Below are positions 31,906 through 41,324 of a stretch of DNA of 46,496 nucleotides, piece after piece. The DNA comes from an uncultured Alistipes sp. (GTDB lineage Bacteria > Bacteroidota > Bacteroidia > Bacteroidales > Rikenellaceae): the NCBI GenBank assembly GCA_949286165.1, contig CASDZK010000030.1, positions 1 through 46,496 of the forward strand, given 5' to 3'. Numbering within the stretch: position 1 is the stretch's first letter; every line of letters begins with the position of its first letter. Position numbers and translations under genes: made by a program. The notes beneath the pieces are model-generated. The model was not told the DNA's origin and ran no database searches. It saw only the letters and a list, made by a program, of their open reading frames with translations.

Positions 31906-34218
31906 ATGTATATTGATGTGATTCTGCCCTTGGCCCTGAAAGACATGCTGTCATACGAGGTGCCTGAAACATTGGAAAATGCGGTGCTTCCCGGCGTTCG
32001 GGTGTCGGTGGAGCTGGGACGCCGCAAGATTTACGCCGCACTGGTTTACCGGGTGCATGAAGGGAAGGCCGTATCGGAACTGAAACCGGTCTTGTCGGTA
32101 TTGGACCGGGAACCCGTAGTGCGTCCCGATCAGTTACGGTTGTGGGAATGGATAGCCCGGTATTATTTGTGCACTTTAGGGCAGGTCATGGCCTATTTTT
32201 TCCCCTCTTCGATGCGTCTGGAACATCTTCCCGAACAGGGGGAAACGGAAATTTACGGTTTCGAGAAAGAACGGAAACTGAGAAAAAAAAGCGTATTGTC
32301 GCTCGCTCCCTCTCTTCGGACACAAGAACAGTTGCACGGCGTGCTCGATTCGTTGAAACGGGCCAAAAGCCAACAGGCCGCATTGACTTTGTTCCTGAAC
32401 AGGATGTTGGAAAACCCGACCGGGACGGAATTCGAAATGGACCGGGAAGAGCTGGCTGCATCGGGAGGGACTCCGGCGGGCATCAACGGCCTGCTCAAAA
32501 AAAACGTATTGATCGCGCGGGAACGGTATGAAGAAACGGAATATGAGGAACCGAAAGCGATTCCGGACGGACAAACCGGCCTGCCGCTTCTGACCGGCCC
32601 GCAAACCGCGGCGTACGCGGCTGTCGAAAAAGCTTTTTCCCGAAACCGGCCCGCCCTGCTTTTCGGTGTATCCGGAGCCGGCAAAACAGAAATTTACATG
32701 CATTTCATCCATCGGGAAGTGGCTGCCGGCAATCAGGTCTTGCTCTTGATTCCGGAGCTGGCTCTTTCCACACAATTGTTCCGGCGGTTGGAGACCTATT
32801 TCAAAGCTTCCATACTGGCCTATACTTCCCGGCAAACCCCGTCGGCCCGCTACCGCATCTATAACCGTTTGCTGCATTCGCAACAGGGCGTATTGGTCGT
32901 CGGGACCCGATCGGCCTTGTCATTGCCGTTTACCCGGCTGAAACTGATTATCGTAGATGAAGAACACGATGCGGGATACCGGCAAAGCGATCCCGCTCCC
33001 CGTTTTCACGCCAGAGACACGGCGGTCATGGCCGGACAAATATACCGGGCCGGCGTACTGCTGGCCAGCGCTACCCCTTCGGTGGACAGTTTTTTCAACG
33101 CCCGGCAGGGAAAATACGCTTTGATAACGCTGAACGAACGGTTTAACGGTCTGCCCGCCCCAAAAATAACCGTCATCGAACGCAGGTTGATCGCCGTAAA
33201 AGAAAAAAAAGAATTGGGGTTTACTTCCGAAACCCGTTATTTCAGCCGTTACTTGTTGCGTAGGATGGCGGAAACGCTGGCCAATGGAGAACAGGTTATC
33301 CTGTTTCAGAACCGCAGAGGATTTTCGTCTTACGTAGAGTGCGCCGACTGCGGGGATATTCCCCAATGCCCTGCCTGCAACGTTTCCCTGACTTATCACA
33401 AACATACGGACACGCTGGAATGCCACTATTGCGGCACGCGTATTCCATGGAAACGGATCTGCTCCCGGTGCGGTTCGCACAACATGCTTTTGCAGGGAAT
33501 TGGGACGGAAAATATCGAAGAACGGATCGCTCCCTATTTCCCCGAAGCCCGCATTGTTCGGGTAGATGCCGATACCTTGCGTTCCCGCGCCCGGTTCGAC
33601 CGCGTCATGCGGCAAATAGAGACGGGAGAAGCGGAAATTATCGTCGGAACGCAGATTATCGGCAAAGGATTCGACTTGCCCCGGGTGTCGTTGGTCGGTG
33701 TCATCAATGCGGACAACATGCTGGGTTTCCCGGATTTTCGGGCTTCGGAACGCGGCTACCAGATTTTGTCGCAAATGGCCGGCCGCCTGACCCGGGGCGA
33801 ACGGCCCGGAGAAATGATCGTGCAAAGCAATTTATACGGCGGCGTAATCGCCGACCTGCAAGGATTGGCCTACGAACGGATGTACGAACGGGAAATCGCC
33901 GACCGGCAACGCTTTTTGTTCCCGCCTTTCGTGCGGATTATCGAATTTACGTTCAAACACCCGGACGAAGCCGTGTTGGAACGGGGCGTCCGCATTTACG
34001 CCCGGCGGTTGGAACAACTGTTCGGAAACCGGGTAAGCGCTCCTATCGTGCCTTCCGTCAATCGCATACGCGGATTTTACCGCTTGCAACTGCTTCTAAA
34101 AATAGAAAAGAGCCGAAGCGTGGAAAAAGCCAAACGGCTTGTTGCGGAGATGAACGAAAAAATACGGAATACGGCGGAATTCAAGAGTATTTCCCTGAGC
34201 ATGCAGGTCGATATCTGA
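31906..34218 (+). CDS. priA: Primosomal protein N' (replication restart helicase)
   Basis: A 770-aa 3'-5' helicase that reloads the replisome at stalled forks. The N-terminal 3'-DNA-binding domain opens with 'VILPLALKDMLSYEVP'. Walker A is 'FGVSGAGKTEIYMH' near 253, the DEAH-type box is 'VDEEHDAGYRQ' near 347, and eight zinc-binding cysteines lie between about 478 and 525 ('CADCGDIPQCPAC', 'CHYCG', 'CSRCG'). Motifs V and VI follow in 'VGTQIIGKGFDLPRVSLVG' and 'QMAGRLTRGERPG'. Cytoplasmic; co-transcribed with dnaG. Confidence 0.96.
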   Translation: MYIDVILPLALKDMLSYEVPETLENAVLPGVRVSVELGRRKIYAALVYRVHEGKAVSELKPVLSVLDREPVVRPDQLRLWEWIARYYLCTLGQVMAYFFPSSMRLEHLPEQGETEIYGFEKERKLRKKSVLSLAPSLRTQEQLHGVLDSLKRAKSQQAALTLFLNRMLENPTGTEFEMDREELAASGGTPAGINGLLKKNVLIARERYEETEYEEPKAIPDGQTGLPLLTGPQTAAYAAVEKAFSRNRPALLFGVSGAGKTEIYMHFIHREVAAGNQVLLLIPELALSTQLFRRLETYFKASILAYTSRQTPSARYRIYNRLLHSQQGVLVVGTRSALSLPFTRLKLIIVDEEHDAGYRQSDPAPRFHARDTAVMAGQIYRAGVLLASATPSVDSFFNARQGKYALITLNERFNGLPAPKITVIERRLIAVKEKKELGFTSETRYFSRYLLRRMAETLANGEQVILFQNRRGFSSYVECADCGDIPQCPACNVSLTYHKHTDTLECHYCGTRIPWKRICSRCGSHNMLLQGIGTENIEERIAPYFPEARIVRVDADTLRSRARFDRVMRQIETGEAEIIVGTQIIGKGFDLPRVSLVGVINADNMLGFPDFRASERGYQILSQMAGRLTRGERPGEMIVQSNLYGGVIADLQGLAYERMYEREIADRQRFLFPPFVRIIEFTFKHPDEAVLERGVRIYARRLEQLFGNRVSAPIVPSVNRIRGFYRLQLLLKIEKSRSVEKAKRLVAEMNEKIRNTAEFKSISLSMQVDI

Positions 34219-34269
34219 GATTTTTTCGGGAATGCATACTTGCGGAGAATAACTTTCGTTATTTTTATC

Positions 34270-34277
34270 TACATTTG
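34270..34277 (+). promoter_or_regulatory. -7 element upstream of the oxaloacetate decarboxylase gene
   Basis: TACATTTG matches TAnnTTTG, 39 bp upstream of the ATG at 34317. No good -33 TTTG at 19 bp is visible. Confidence 0.5.
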
Positions 34278-34316
34278 TGTTATTCAATTAACAATTAATC
34301 GTTATTTTACCATAAG

Positions 34317-36173
34317 ATGGCACGAAAACTTCTAATTCGAGATTTGACGCTCAGGGACGGACAACAATCCCTGTTCGCTACACGCATGAACCAGCAACAG
34401 ATAGACCGGGTGTTGCCTTTTTACAAAGAGGCCAATTTTTACGCCATGGAAGTCTGGGGCGGTGCGGTTCCCGATTCGGTCATGCGTTTTTTAAAGGAAA
34501 ATCCCTGGGACCGATTGGAAAAAATCAAAGCGGCGGTCGGCGACGTATCCAAACTGACGGCTCTTTCACGAGGCAGAAATCTGTTCGGATACAGTCCTTA
34601 CAGCGATGAAATCATCGATGGATTTTGCCGGAACGCCATTGCATCCGGACTCGGAATCATGCGTATCTTCGATGCGTTGAACGACGTAAACAATATCAAA
34701 TCCACTGTCAAATACGTAAAGCAGTACGGAGGTATCGCCGATTGCGCCGTATGCTATACCATAGATCCCCGTTTCAGTGCCGGAGAGCGGTTGAAAGCCA
34801 TGTTTTCCGGGAAAAAACTGCCGAAAAAGGTGTTTACGGATGCTTATTTTCTGGACAAGGCCAGGCAAATGGAGGCTCTGGGAGCCGACATGATTACCAT
34901 CAAGGACATGAGCGGTCTGATTCCTCCCCGGCGGGTAGCGGGATTGATCAGACTTTTCAAAAAAGAATTGTCGGTTCCCGTTGATTTTCACACCCATTGC
35001 ACGCCCGGTTACGGATTGGCATCCGTAGTAGCCGCTATTGCGGCCGGAGCGGATATCGTGGATACGAACATCTGGAATTTCGCGGGCGGTCCGGCGGCTC
35101 CGGCCATCGAATTGATATATCTGTTCTGTAAAAAAATGGGGATAGAGATGGATGTCGATATGGAAGCCGTAGGCAAGATCAACGGAGAATTGCTGAATAT
35201 CCGGAAAGAGCTGGAAGCTTTCGATGCCGTCAGACAGTTCGCGAAACCGTTCGACGTGTTGAACGATACCCTGCCGCCTGCTATCGAACAGGAGTTCGAC
35301 CGGGCTGTAACGGCCGTCGAGCGCAACGACGAAACCTCCCTGATCGCGGCATGCCATGCCATCGAAAGTCATTTCAATTTTCCGGCTCCGAACGAATTGG
35401 TGAAAAACGCCGAAATACCGGGGGGAATGTACACGAACATGGTGGCTCAACTAAAACAGTTGAAATCGGAACATATTCTGGAAAAGGCCATGTTATTGAT
35501 CCCCCGGGTGCGGCTCGATGCGGGTCTGCCTCCGCTTGTGACCCCGACCAGCCAGATCGTGGGCGCTCAGGCGGTAAACTGCGCTCTGGATCAGATGAAC
35601 GGGAAACCGATGTACAGCAATACCTCGAATCAGTTCGTCAATTTGGTCAAAGGCGAATACGGGAAAACACCTGTACCGGTCGATCCGGAATTCCGGTTCA
35701 AAATAGCCGGCGTGCGCGAAGAAACGCCTTATGATATGAACCGGTATAAAATGCAGCCCAACCCCGTATTGGAAGAGTATGGCGGCGTATTGTTGGCCGA
35801 GAACGAGAAAGAAGTTTTGTTATTGGAACTGTTTCCCAACGTGGCCAAGGAGTATCTGACCGGAGTAAAGAAAGCCCGGTATGAAGCCTCTGCTCCGAAA
35901 CGGGAAGAGCTGGTAAAAGAGGAACCGGTTGCCGTACGTCGGCAACCGGCAAGAATAACCGGAAATGCCGTAACCGCTCCCATGCCGGGCAGAATATACC
36001 AGTTGCTCGTAAAAGAAGGGGATACGGTTAAAGCCGGACAGGATGTATTCATTCTGGAAGCCATGAAAATGGAAAACAATATCGCCTCTCCTTTCGACGG
36101 AACGGTCAAACAGATTCTGTACGCCGAAGGCGACAGCGTGGCTGCGGATGCTCCGGTTATGGCAATAGAGTAA
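34317..36173 (+). CDS. oadA: Oxaloacetate decarboxylase alpha / pyruvate carboxylase subunit B
   Basis: A 618-aa biotin enzyme. The TIM-barrel carboxyltransferase domain has 'RDLTLRDGQQS' (8-18), 'EVWGGAVPDSVMRFL', 'DMITIKDMSGL' with the carbamoylated/metal-binding lysine, and 'DFHTHCTPGYG' with the metal histidines. The conserved carboxylase domain follows, and the C-terminal biotinyl domain carries 'EAMKMEN' with K584 as the biotin site. It transfers CO2 between oxaloacetate and biotin. No beta or gamma membrane subunit or biotin carboxylase adjoins it, so Na+-pump, PycB or transcarboxylase roles cannot be told apart. Monocistronic, with its own promoter and terminator. Confidence 0.88.
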   Translation: MARKLLIRDLTLRDGQQSLFATRMNQQQIDRVLPFYKEANFYAMEVWGGAVPDSVMRFLKENPWDRLEKIKAAVGDVSKLTALSRGRNLFGYSPYSDEIIDGFCRNAIASGLGIMRIFDALNDVNNIKSTVKYVKQYGGIADCAVCYTIDPRFSAGERLKAMFSGKKLPKKVFTDAYFLDKARQMEALGADMITIKDMSGLIPPRRVAGLIRLFKKELSVPVDFHTHCTPGYGLASVVAAIAAGADIVDTNIWNFAGGPAAPAIELIYLFCKKMGIEMDVDMEAVGKINGELLNIRKELEAFDAVRQFAKPFDVLNDTLPPAIEQEFDRAVTAVERNDETSLIAACHAIESHFNFPAPNELVKNAEIPGGMYTNMVAQLKQLKSEHILEKAMLLIPRVRLDAGLPPLVTPTSQIVGAQAVNCALDQMNGKPMYSNTSNQFVNLVKGEYGKTPVPVDPEFRFKIAGVREETPYDMNRYKMQPNPVLEEYGGVLLAENEKEVLLLELFPNVAKEYLTGVKKARYEASAPKREELVKEEPVAVRRQPARITGNAVTAPMPGRIYQLLVKEGDTVKAGQDVFILEAMKMENNIASPFDGTVKQILYAEGDSVAADAPVMAIE

Positions 36174-36187
36174 CCGATCTCTGAAAC

Positions 36188-36233
36188 GAGGGGGTGACCA
36201 AAAGCCAAGAGGCTTTGAGGTCATCCTCTTTTT
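36188..36233 (+). terminator. Terminator of the oxaloacetate decarboxylase gene
   Basis: A two-part stem: GAGG..GTGACC pairs with GGTCATCCTC on the outside and AAAGCC with GGCTTT around loop AAGA inside, followed by a run of T at 36228-36233. Confidence 0.8.
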
Positions 36234-36352
36234 GTGTATTGATGCGCACACTTTGCACCGTCGTTTACGGGAGAGTTTTTTGTATGTGTGTGGGGAGGTA
36301 TAAACAAATGAACGGTTATCTTACTGAAAATAAGTAAGATAATTATTGTTTT

Positions 36353-36977
36353 GTGGTAAAAGATTGTTATATTTATAGTGCAAAAAAAGAAAAACAGTCA
36401 TTTACCGTGGGAGCAAAGATAGTATATAAATCGTACAATCAGAACGACAGACTTCTTTTTCCGCCCACATTGGGAGAGCTGATACCGGAAAACCATCCGG
36501 TCCGGACGGTCAGTGCGGTAATAGACAGGCTTGACATCACGGGGATAGAGTCCACGTACAAGGGCGGCGGGACGAGCAGCTTCCATCCGCGGATGCTTCT
36601 GAAGGTGGTCGTCTATTCCTACATGTGCAATGTGTACTCGGGGCGTAGGATGGAGCGGCTGCTGAGAGAGAACGTGAACTACATGTGGCTGTCAGGGATG
36701 AGCCGGCCGGACTTCAGGACAATCAACCGTTTCAGGAACGAGCGTCTGTCGGACGGTCGGTTGTTCCGCTACTGAACGTGGAGGATCTACTGTCGTTGAA
36801 GGTACAGTACATAGACGGGACGAAGATAGAATCGGCTTCAAGCGGTTTCTCCTCCTGTCAAACAGGAAAGTAAGGGGCGAGTTCGGTCTCGTCGCGCTCG
36901 CGCACACCCTCAGGAAATACTCGGAAATGCTCTCTCTCAGACCTGCGGAGCAGGGGCATGCCTTTGTAACCGCATAG
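36353..36977 (+). pseudogene. IS1182-family transposase, internally deleted and frameshifted
   Basis: Transposase pieces lie in three frames. The N-terminal part (from about 36405 to 36760) has 'NQNDRLLFPPTLGELIPENH', 'GGGTSSFHPRMLLKVVVYSY' and 'SGMSRPDFRTINRFRNERLS'. After a small deletion the frame changes to give 'LLSLKVQYIDGTKIES' (to about 36834), the start of the DDE catalytic domain with its first Asp. It then jumps to a third frame reading 'GFKRFLLLSNRKVRGEFGL' and 'VALAHTLRKY' up to TAG at 36975-36977, which is the family C-terminus. The middle of the DDE domain, including the second Asp and the Glu, is gone; intact members are about 500 aa. The start codon is uncertain (GTG 36353 or later). 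Confidence 0.8.
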
Positions 36978-37047
36978 GTGTCCTGAATAGCCATAGGCCA
37001 TAAGGACCGAGAGGTCATTCTTAACAATTCTCGGACGAAGAAAAAGA

Positions 37048-37081
37048 ATTCGGTTGCAACCTGAAAAAATTGCAACCGAAT
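37048..37081. repeat. Perfect 12-bp inverted repeat at IS relic end
   Basis: ATTCGGTTGCAA (37048-37059), 10-nt loop CCTGAAAAAA, TTGCAACCGAAT (37070-37081). No T-run follows, so it is not an obvious terminator. It may be the subterminal structure of the insertion element. Confidence 0.5.
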
Positions 37082-37100
37082 ATCTCTCTGCATTATCCTA

Positions 37101-37145
37101 AGAGAAGCCGACCTCTGAAAATCTCTTTTGGTGCGGCCTCTTTTT
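37101..37145 (+). terminator. Rightward terminator facing the small membrane gene
   Basis: AGAGAAGCCGACC pairs with GGTGCGGCCTCT (one bulge and one mismatch), followed by TTTTT at 37141-37145. The T-run touches the stop codon of the leftward gene at 37144. Confidence 0.6.
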
Positions 37146-37515
37146 ATTCCTCCCGACCTTCCGCGAGCAATTTCAATATGCTTTTCAAAATCAAAATATT
37201 GCTGCTGATTTTATCGTAATAATGTCGGGGGAAAAAAAGCGACAAAAACAGTTCATAAGCGAAAATGAGTACGAAAGCGACAATGAACACTTGCAAATAA
37301 TAGGTCGGCATGACCAAATAAGCGGCCAACGCCACCACAGGAATTATCTGAATCACATACCGATTGATCCTGTACATACGGGAAAACCGTTTGTATTGCC
37401 GGACCAATAACCGCACTTGCTTTTCCACGATTTCCTTTTTGCGGATATTGACTGCCAAATACTCCTTCTCAGCCTGGTTGTAAGGATAGTATTCGTTAAA
37501 TAAAAAATCGATCAT
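37144..37515 (-). CDS. Hypothetical two-helix membrane protein
   Basis: A 123-aa protein with a basic, tyrosine-rich N-terminal half (residues 1-52, 'KKEIVEKQVRLLVRQYKRF') that may be helical or coiled, and two adjacent transmembrane segments (about 53-69 and 72-95). No domain is recognised. It begins 9 bp after the outer-membrane beta-barrel gene and so is probably co-transcribed with it. Function unknown. Confidence 0.65.
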   Translation of the reverse strand: MIDFLFNEYYPYNQAEKEYLAVNIRKKEIVEKQVRLLVRQYKRFSRMYRINRYVIQIIPVVALAAYLVMPTYYLQVFIVAFVLIFAYELFLSLFFPRHYYDKISSNILILKSILKLLAEGREE

Positions 37516-37524
37516 ATTCCCGTT

Positions 37525-38142
37525 TTAAAAACGCCAACCCGCCGTAATCTGAAAATTTCCGTTTTTCGTACGACCATGCAATTCATCCAACACATCGCCG
37601 TATTTCAACGTATTGATCATCCCTACATTGTAATTGATCGCCAAATTCAGGCCGAACTTAAATTGGTATCCGGCCCCCAGCACCAAAGCGACATCGCCGG
37701 ATTTCATCTGCGGCTTGATATTCCGCACGACTTTGGTGTCTTCCGAAGCGATATGGTATTTGTGTTTGGCCGACAAAATCGCGCTGAACTGCGGCCCTGC
37801 AAAAAGATTCAATCCGCCGATCACGTAACATTTCAATACCACGGGAAAGTTCAGGTAATCGACACGTGTTTTCACATTCCGGGCGATCCTGCCGTCCGAT
37901 AACGGTTCGTTATCCATTTTGGCTCCCTGCTGGGAATACATGGCGGAGACTTCGACTTCCAACATACGGGTAAACCGCAGACCTGCGAATGCCCCGAAGG
38001 TAAGTCCTTGTTTGTTGACCCGGGTGGAATGGGTAAGACGGGAAGAGTTCATCCCGATCTTCGGTCCCCAACCGAAATCCTGCGCCATGGCCGGTATGGC
38101 ACATAACATCAGCAATATGCTTGAAATCGCAAGTTTTTTCAT
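37525..38142 (-). CDS. Outer membrane beta-barrel protein (porin/PorT-like family)
   Basis: A 205-aa protein starting at ATG 38142, where a clear signal peptide begins ('MKKLAISSILLMLCAIPAMA', cut before 'QDFGWG'). The upstream frame extension is ignored because it would bury this signal. The mature part alternates polar and hydrophobic residues, opens with 'FGWGPKIGMNSSRLT' as in PF13568 beta-barrels, and ends in 'FQITAGWRF' with the terminal Phe required by the BAM machine. Probably an eight-stranded outer-membrane barrel of unknown role. Confidence 0.85.
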   Translation of the reverse strand: MKKLAISSILLMLCAIPAMAQDFGWGPKIGMNSSRLTHSTRVNKQGLTFGAFAGLRFTRMLEVEVSAMYSQQGAKMDNEPLSDGRIARNVKTRVDYLNFPVVLKCYVIGGLNLFAGPQFSAILSAKHKYHIASEDTKVVRNIKPQMKSGDVALVLGAGYQFKFGLNLAINYNVGMINTLKYGDVLDELHGRTKNGNFQITAGWRF

Positions 38143-38258
38143 AATTTGACACGATAATTCAATTCCAACGGAACCTCCTTCATTCTTATCGAGAAACGAA
38201 GCACCGTCTTTATTCCGGCGATAAAGATAATACAATTTTCAGGAATTCGTATGGGCGT

Positions 38259-41051
38259 TTACAACGCTTCCTTCAAAAAACCGACCGTATATCCTTCATT
38301 CGTCGTCAAAAATTTATCGACGGACCCTTCGAATACCAGGTTTCCTCCGGCCTCGCCGCCTTCCGGTCCGAGATCGATTATATAATCGGCGCATTTCACG
38401 ACATCCATATTGTGTTCCACCACGACCAGCGTATGCCCTTTGGCGATCAATGCGTCGAAAGCGGCCAACAATTTCTTGATATCGTGAAAATGCAAACCGG
38501 TTGTAGGCTCGTCGAAAATAAAAATCAACGGTTCCTGTCGATCCTCTTTCAACAGGTACGAAGCCAGTTTCACGCGTTGGCTTTCGCCGCCGGAAAGCGT
38601 AGAGGAAGATTGTCCCAGTTTGACGTATCCCAATCCCACATCCTGCAAAACCCGGAGCTTATCCGTAACCCGACGGGCAACCGGAGAGGGATCTTCTCCG
38701 AAAAACGTCATGGCTTCGTCAATGGACATCTCCAATACCTGGTCGATGGAGTATCCCCTGTATTTCACATTCAATATTTCATCCTTGAACCGACGTCCGT
38801 TGCAATGGTCACAAACCATGACGATATCCGACATGAATTGCATTTCTACCCGTAAAACGCCTTCTCCCTGGCATTCTTCGCAACGACCTCCGGCGATATT
38901 GAACGAAAAATGCGCGGGCGTAAGCCCGTTCAGTTTTGCCTCCGGCTGTTCCGAGAAGATTTTCCGTATCTCGTCGTAAGCCTTGATATAGGTAACGGGA
39001 TTCGAACGGGAAGAGCGTCCAATGGGATTCTGGTCGATCATTTCCACACCGCCCAGCAGTTGCAAATCGCCGGTCAGAGAATCGAAATTGGGACTGACGG
39101 TTCCGGTTTTGTTGAAATGGCGGAAAAGGGCAGGATAAAGGATATCTTGCACCAACGACGATTTGCCGCTGCCGCTGACTCCCGTAATGCAAGTGAACGC
39201 TCCGACGGGAATGCGGACCGAAATATTTTTCAGATTGTTTTCGCAAGCGCCTTCCACCCGAATATAACTGTTGAAAGGACGAGGTGTTTTCGGACGGTCG
39301 ATCGACAAACGTCCGCAGATATAATCGGCCGTTAAAGAGTTTTTCGCGGTTTTCAGTTCTTCCGGAGTTCCTGCGAAAACCACTTCTCCTCCTTCAATCC
39401 CTGCACGGGGTCCGATATCGATGATATAATCGGCCGCCATCATGATTTCCTTGTCGTGTTCTACCACGATGACCGTATTGTCCAAATCCCGCAATTGTTT
39501 CAATACCCGTATCAAACGCTGCGTGTCGCGCGGATGCAGCCCGATGCTGGGTTCGTCGAGAATATACATGGACCCGACGAGGGAACTGCCCAGCGAAGTG
39601 GCCAGATTGATTCGCTGGCTTTCTCCTCCCGACAAAGAATTGGAGAGGCGGTCGAGCGTCAGATAATCGAGCCCGACATCGATCAGGTAGCGTAAACGGG
39701 TCTTGATTTCTACGAGCAATTGTCGCGCGACGTCCGCATCGTAGGCGGAAAGGGAGAGGTTTTCCATGGTTTCCAAAAGCCGGGCGGCCGGCATGCGGAC
39801 CAAGTCGACAATGGTATAACCGCCGACCCTCACGTAAGTCGCCTCCTTTCGCAAACGAGTTCCCTTGCAAACGGGACAGAGGCATTTGCCCGTATATCGG
39901 GAAATCAGCACCCGGTTCTGTATCTTATACCGTTCCTTTTCCAACATAGCGAAAAACTGGTGGATACCGGGAAAAAACTCGCACCCCTGCCACAACATCT
40001 CCCGCTCTTTTCCCGACAATTTCAAGTAAGGACGATGAATGGGAAATCCGCTGCGTTCCGCGCTGTCTATAATCTGTTGCTTCCACCATTTCATGGTTTC
40101 GCCCCGATAACATGCGATTGCATCTTCGAATACGCTCTTGGTCTTGTTGGGAATGACCAGATCTTCATCGATCCCGACAATTTTTCCGTAACCTTCGCAA
40201 CGTTTACAGGCTCCGAGCGGATTATTGAAGCTGAACAGATGTTCCTGCGGCGGTTCGAATGCTATTCCGTCTTCTTCGAAACGGTTTGAGAAACGGCGGA
40301 TTTCGTCGCCTTGTTCCCGATCGATACGAACAATACAGCAATCCCCTTCTCCCAACTGCATGGCCGTCTGGACGGAATCGTTCAGCGTTGACAACAGCTC
40401 CTCGCTGTCGGATACCGAGCATCGGTCCACCACAACCAATAAATCGTCGTAGGTGTGTTCCGCAATCTCAGGCATCAATTCGTCCACATAAAGCGTTCGC
40501 CCACCCGTATAAAAACGGTCGAAACCGTCGTTGACCAGCAATGTAATGTGTTCGATCAACGACACGTTCTCTATTCGGGGAATCGGGGCGGTAATCAGGG
40601 CGCGTGTTTTTGGGGGCAGGGAAACGACGTAATCGACCACGTCGGACGGTTGATAAGCGCGGACTTCCCGTCCGGAAACCGGAGAAAAGACCTTTCCGAT
40701 ACGCGCAAACAACAATTTCAGGTAATCGTATATTTCAGTGGACGTTCCTACGGTAGAACGGGGATTTCGCGTAGCCACTTTCTGTTGGATGGCGATGGAA
40801 GGCGAAATGCCGGAAATGTCGTCCACGTCGGGCTTGTTCATCCGGCCCAGAAATTGTCGGGCATAAGCGGAAAGGCTTTCTACATACCTGCGCTGTCCTT
40901 CCGCAAAAAGCGTATCGAAAGCCAACGAAGATTTTCCGCTGCCCGATAATCCCGTAATAACGACGAGTTTCCCTTGCGGAATAGTAACGTTTATATTTTT
41001 CAGGTTATGCACCCGGGCCCCCCGGATAACGATTTTGTCTTTTGCGCTCAT
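38259..41051 (-). CDS. uvrA: Excinuclease ABC subunit A, first zinc module incomplete
   Basis: A 930-aa DNA damage sensor of nucleotide excision repair, starting at ATG 41051; an 86-codon upstream extension has no UvrA similarity. Walker A motifs are 'GLSGSGKSS' (34-42) and 'GVSGSGKSS' near 630; ABC signatures are 'LSGGESQRI' near 480 and 'LSGGESQRV' near 819. The zinc module in the second half is complete (CEEC ... CDHC, near 720-745). The module near 270-290 keeps only 'CKRC' in '[12 protein letters not shown]'; the preceding CxxC found in E. coli UvrA is replaced by '[11 protein letters not shown]'. It may be one of two UvrA paralogues (inference). Confidence 0.95.
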   Translation of the reverse strand: MSAKDKIVIRGARVHNLKNINVTIPQGKLVVITGLSGSGKSSLAFDTLFAEGQRRYVESLSAYARQFLGRMNKPDVDDISGISPSIAIQQKVATRNPRSTVGTSTEIYDYLKLLFARIGKVFSPVSGREVRAYQPSDVVDYVVSLPPKTRALITAPIPRIENVSLIEHITLLVNDGFDRFYTGGRTLYVDELMPEIAEHTYDDLLVVVDRCSVSDSEELLSTLNDSVQTAMQLGEGDCCIVRIDREQGDEIRRFSNRFEEDGIAFEPPQEHLFSFNNPLGACKRCEGYGKIVGIDEDLVIPNKTKSVFEDAIACYRGETMKWWKQQIIDSAERSGFPIHRPYLKLSGKEREMLWQGCEFFPGIHQFFAMLEKERYKIQNRVLISRYTGKCLCPVCKGTRLRKEATYVRVGGYTIVDLVRMPAARLLETMENLSLSAYDADVARQLLVEIKTRLRYLIDVGLDYLTLDRLSNSLSGGESQRINLATSLGSSLVGSMYILDEPSIGLHPRDTQRLIRVLKQLRDLDNTVIVVEHDKEIMMAADYIIDIGPRAGIEGGEVVFAGTPEELKTAKNSLTADYICGRLSIDRPKTPRPFNSYIRVEGACENNLKNISVRIPVGAFTCITGVSGSGKSSLVQDILYPALFRHFNKTGTVSPNFDSLTGDLQLLGGVEMIDQNPIGRSSRSNPVTYIKAYDEIRKIFSEQPEAKLNGLTPAHFSFNIAGGRCEECQGEGVLRVEMQFMSDIVMVCDHCNGRRFKDEILNVKYRGYSIDQVLEMSIDEAMTFFGEDPSPVARRVTDKLRVLQDVGLGYVKLGQSSSTLSGGESQRVKLASYLLKEDRQEPLIFIFDEPTTGLHFHDIKKLLAAFDALIAKGHTLVVVEHNMDVVKCADYIIDLGPEGGEAGGNLVFEGSVDKFLTTNEGYTVGFLKEAL

Positions 41052-41085
41052 CGATATAAATCCTGCCTTTACATGAAAACAGACG

Positions 41086-41117
41086 GCAAGATAACAATTT
41101 TTATTGTGCCGGACAAA
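41086..41117 (-). promoter_or_regulatory. Candidate uvrA promoter
   Basis: On the minus strand TTTG (41117-41114), 20-nt spacer, then TATCTTGC (41093-41086), 34 bp upstream of the uvrA ATG. It also supports the start at 41051 over the longer frame. Confidence 0.4.
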
Positions 41118-41241
41118 CGAAGCGTCCGGAGGAGAACGGAGCGTTCGCACGGTATCGATTTTACAAATGGAAGAAATAAAACACCGAAAGTATAAAAAGG
41201 CAGCCGATTCGTAAAAAAAACTTTTTTCCTTCTTTATTCTA

Positions 41242-41271
41242 TTGAAATTTAAAGTAATATATATATTTTTG
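41242..41271 (+). promoter_or_regulatory. Promoter of the CotH-domain lipoprotein gene
   Basis: TTG (41242-41244), 19-nt spacer, TATTTTTG (41264-41271): a full Bacteroidota -33/-7 pair 53 bp upstream of the ATG at 41325. Confidence 0.65.
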
Positions 41272-41324
41272 ACGATATGAATGGAATGATTGAAATACCA
41301 AATGCTCACTAAAAACCCAACCTT

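Larger units (their letters stand above)
36316..37081 (+). mobile_element. Decayed IS1182-type insertion sequence
   Basis: The region between the terminators at 36233 and 37101 is an insertion-sequence relic. It contains a hairpin at 36316-36342 (TTATCTTACT / AGTAAGATAA, 7-nt loop), a broken transposase gene at 36353-36977 and a second hairpin at 37048-37081. I could not identify matching terminal inverted repeats or a target duplication, so exact ends are uncertain. Apart from these parts the 36174-37143 stretch holds nothing I recognise. Confidence 0.7.

Noticed and set aside
38143..38235. 31-residue extension of the beta-barrel protein
   Set aside because: It would place a clear signal peptide in the interior.
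41052..41309. 86-residue N-terminal extension of UvrA
   Set aside because: No UvrA similarity, and the candidate promoter at 41086-41117 lies inside it.
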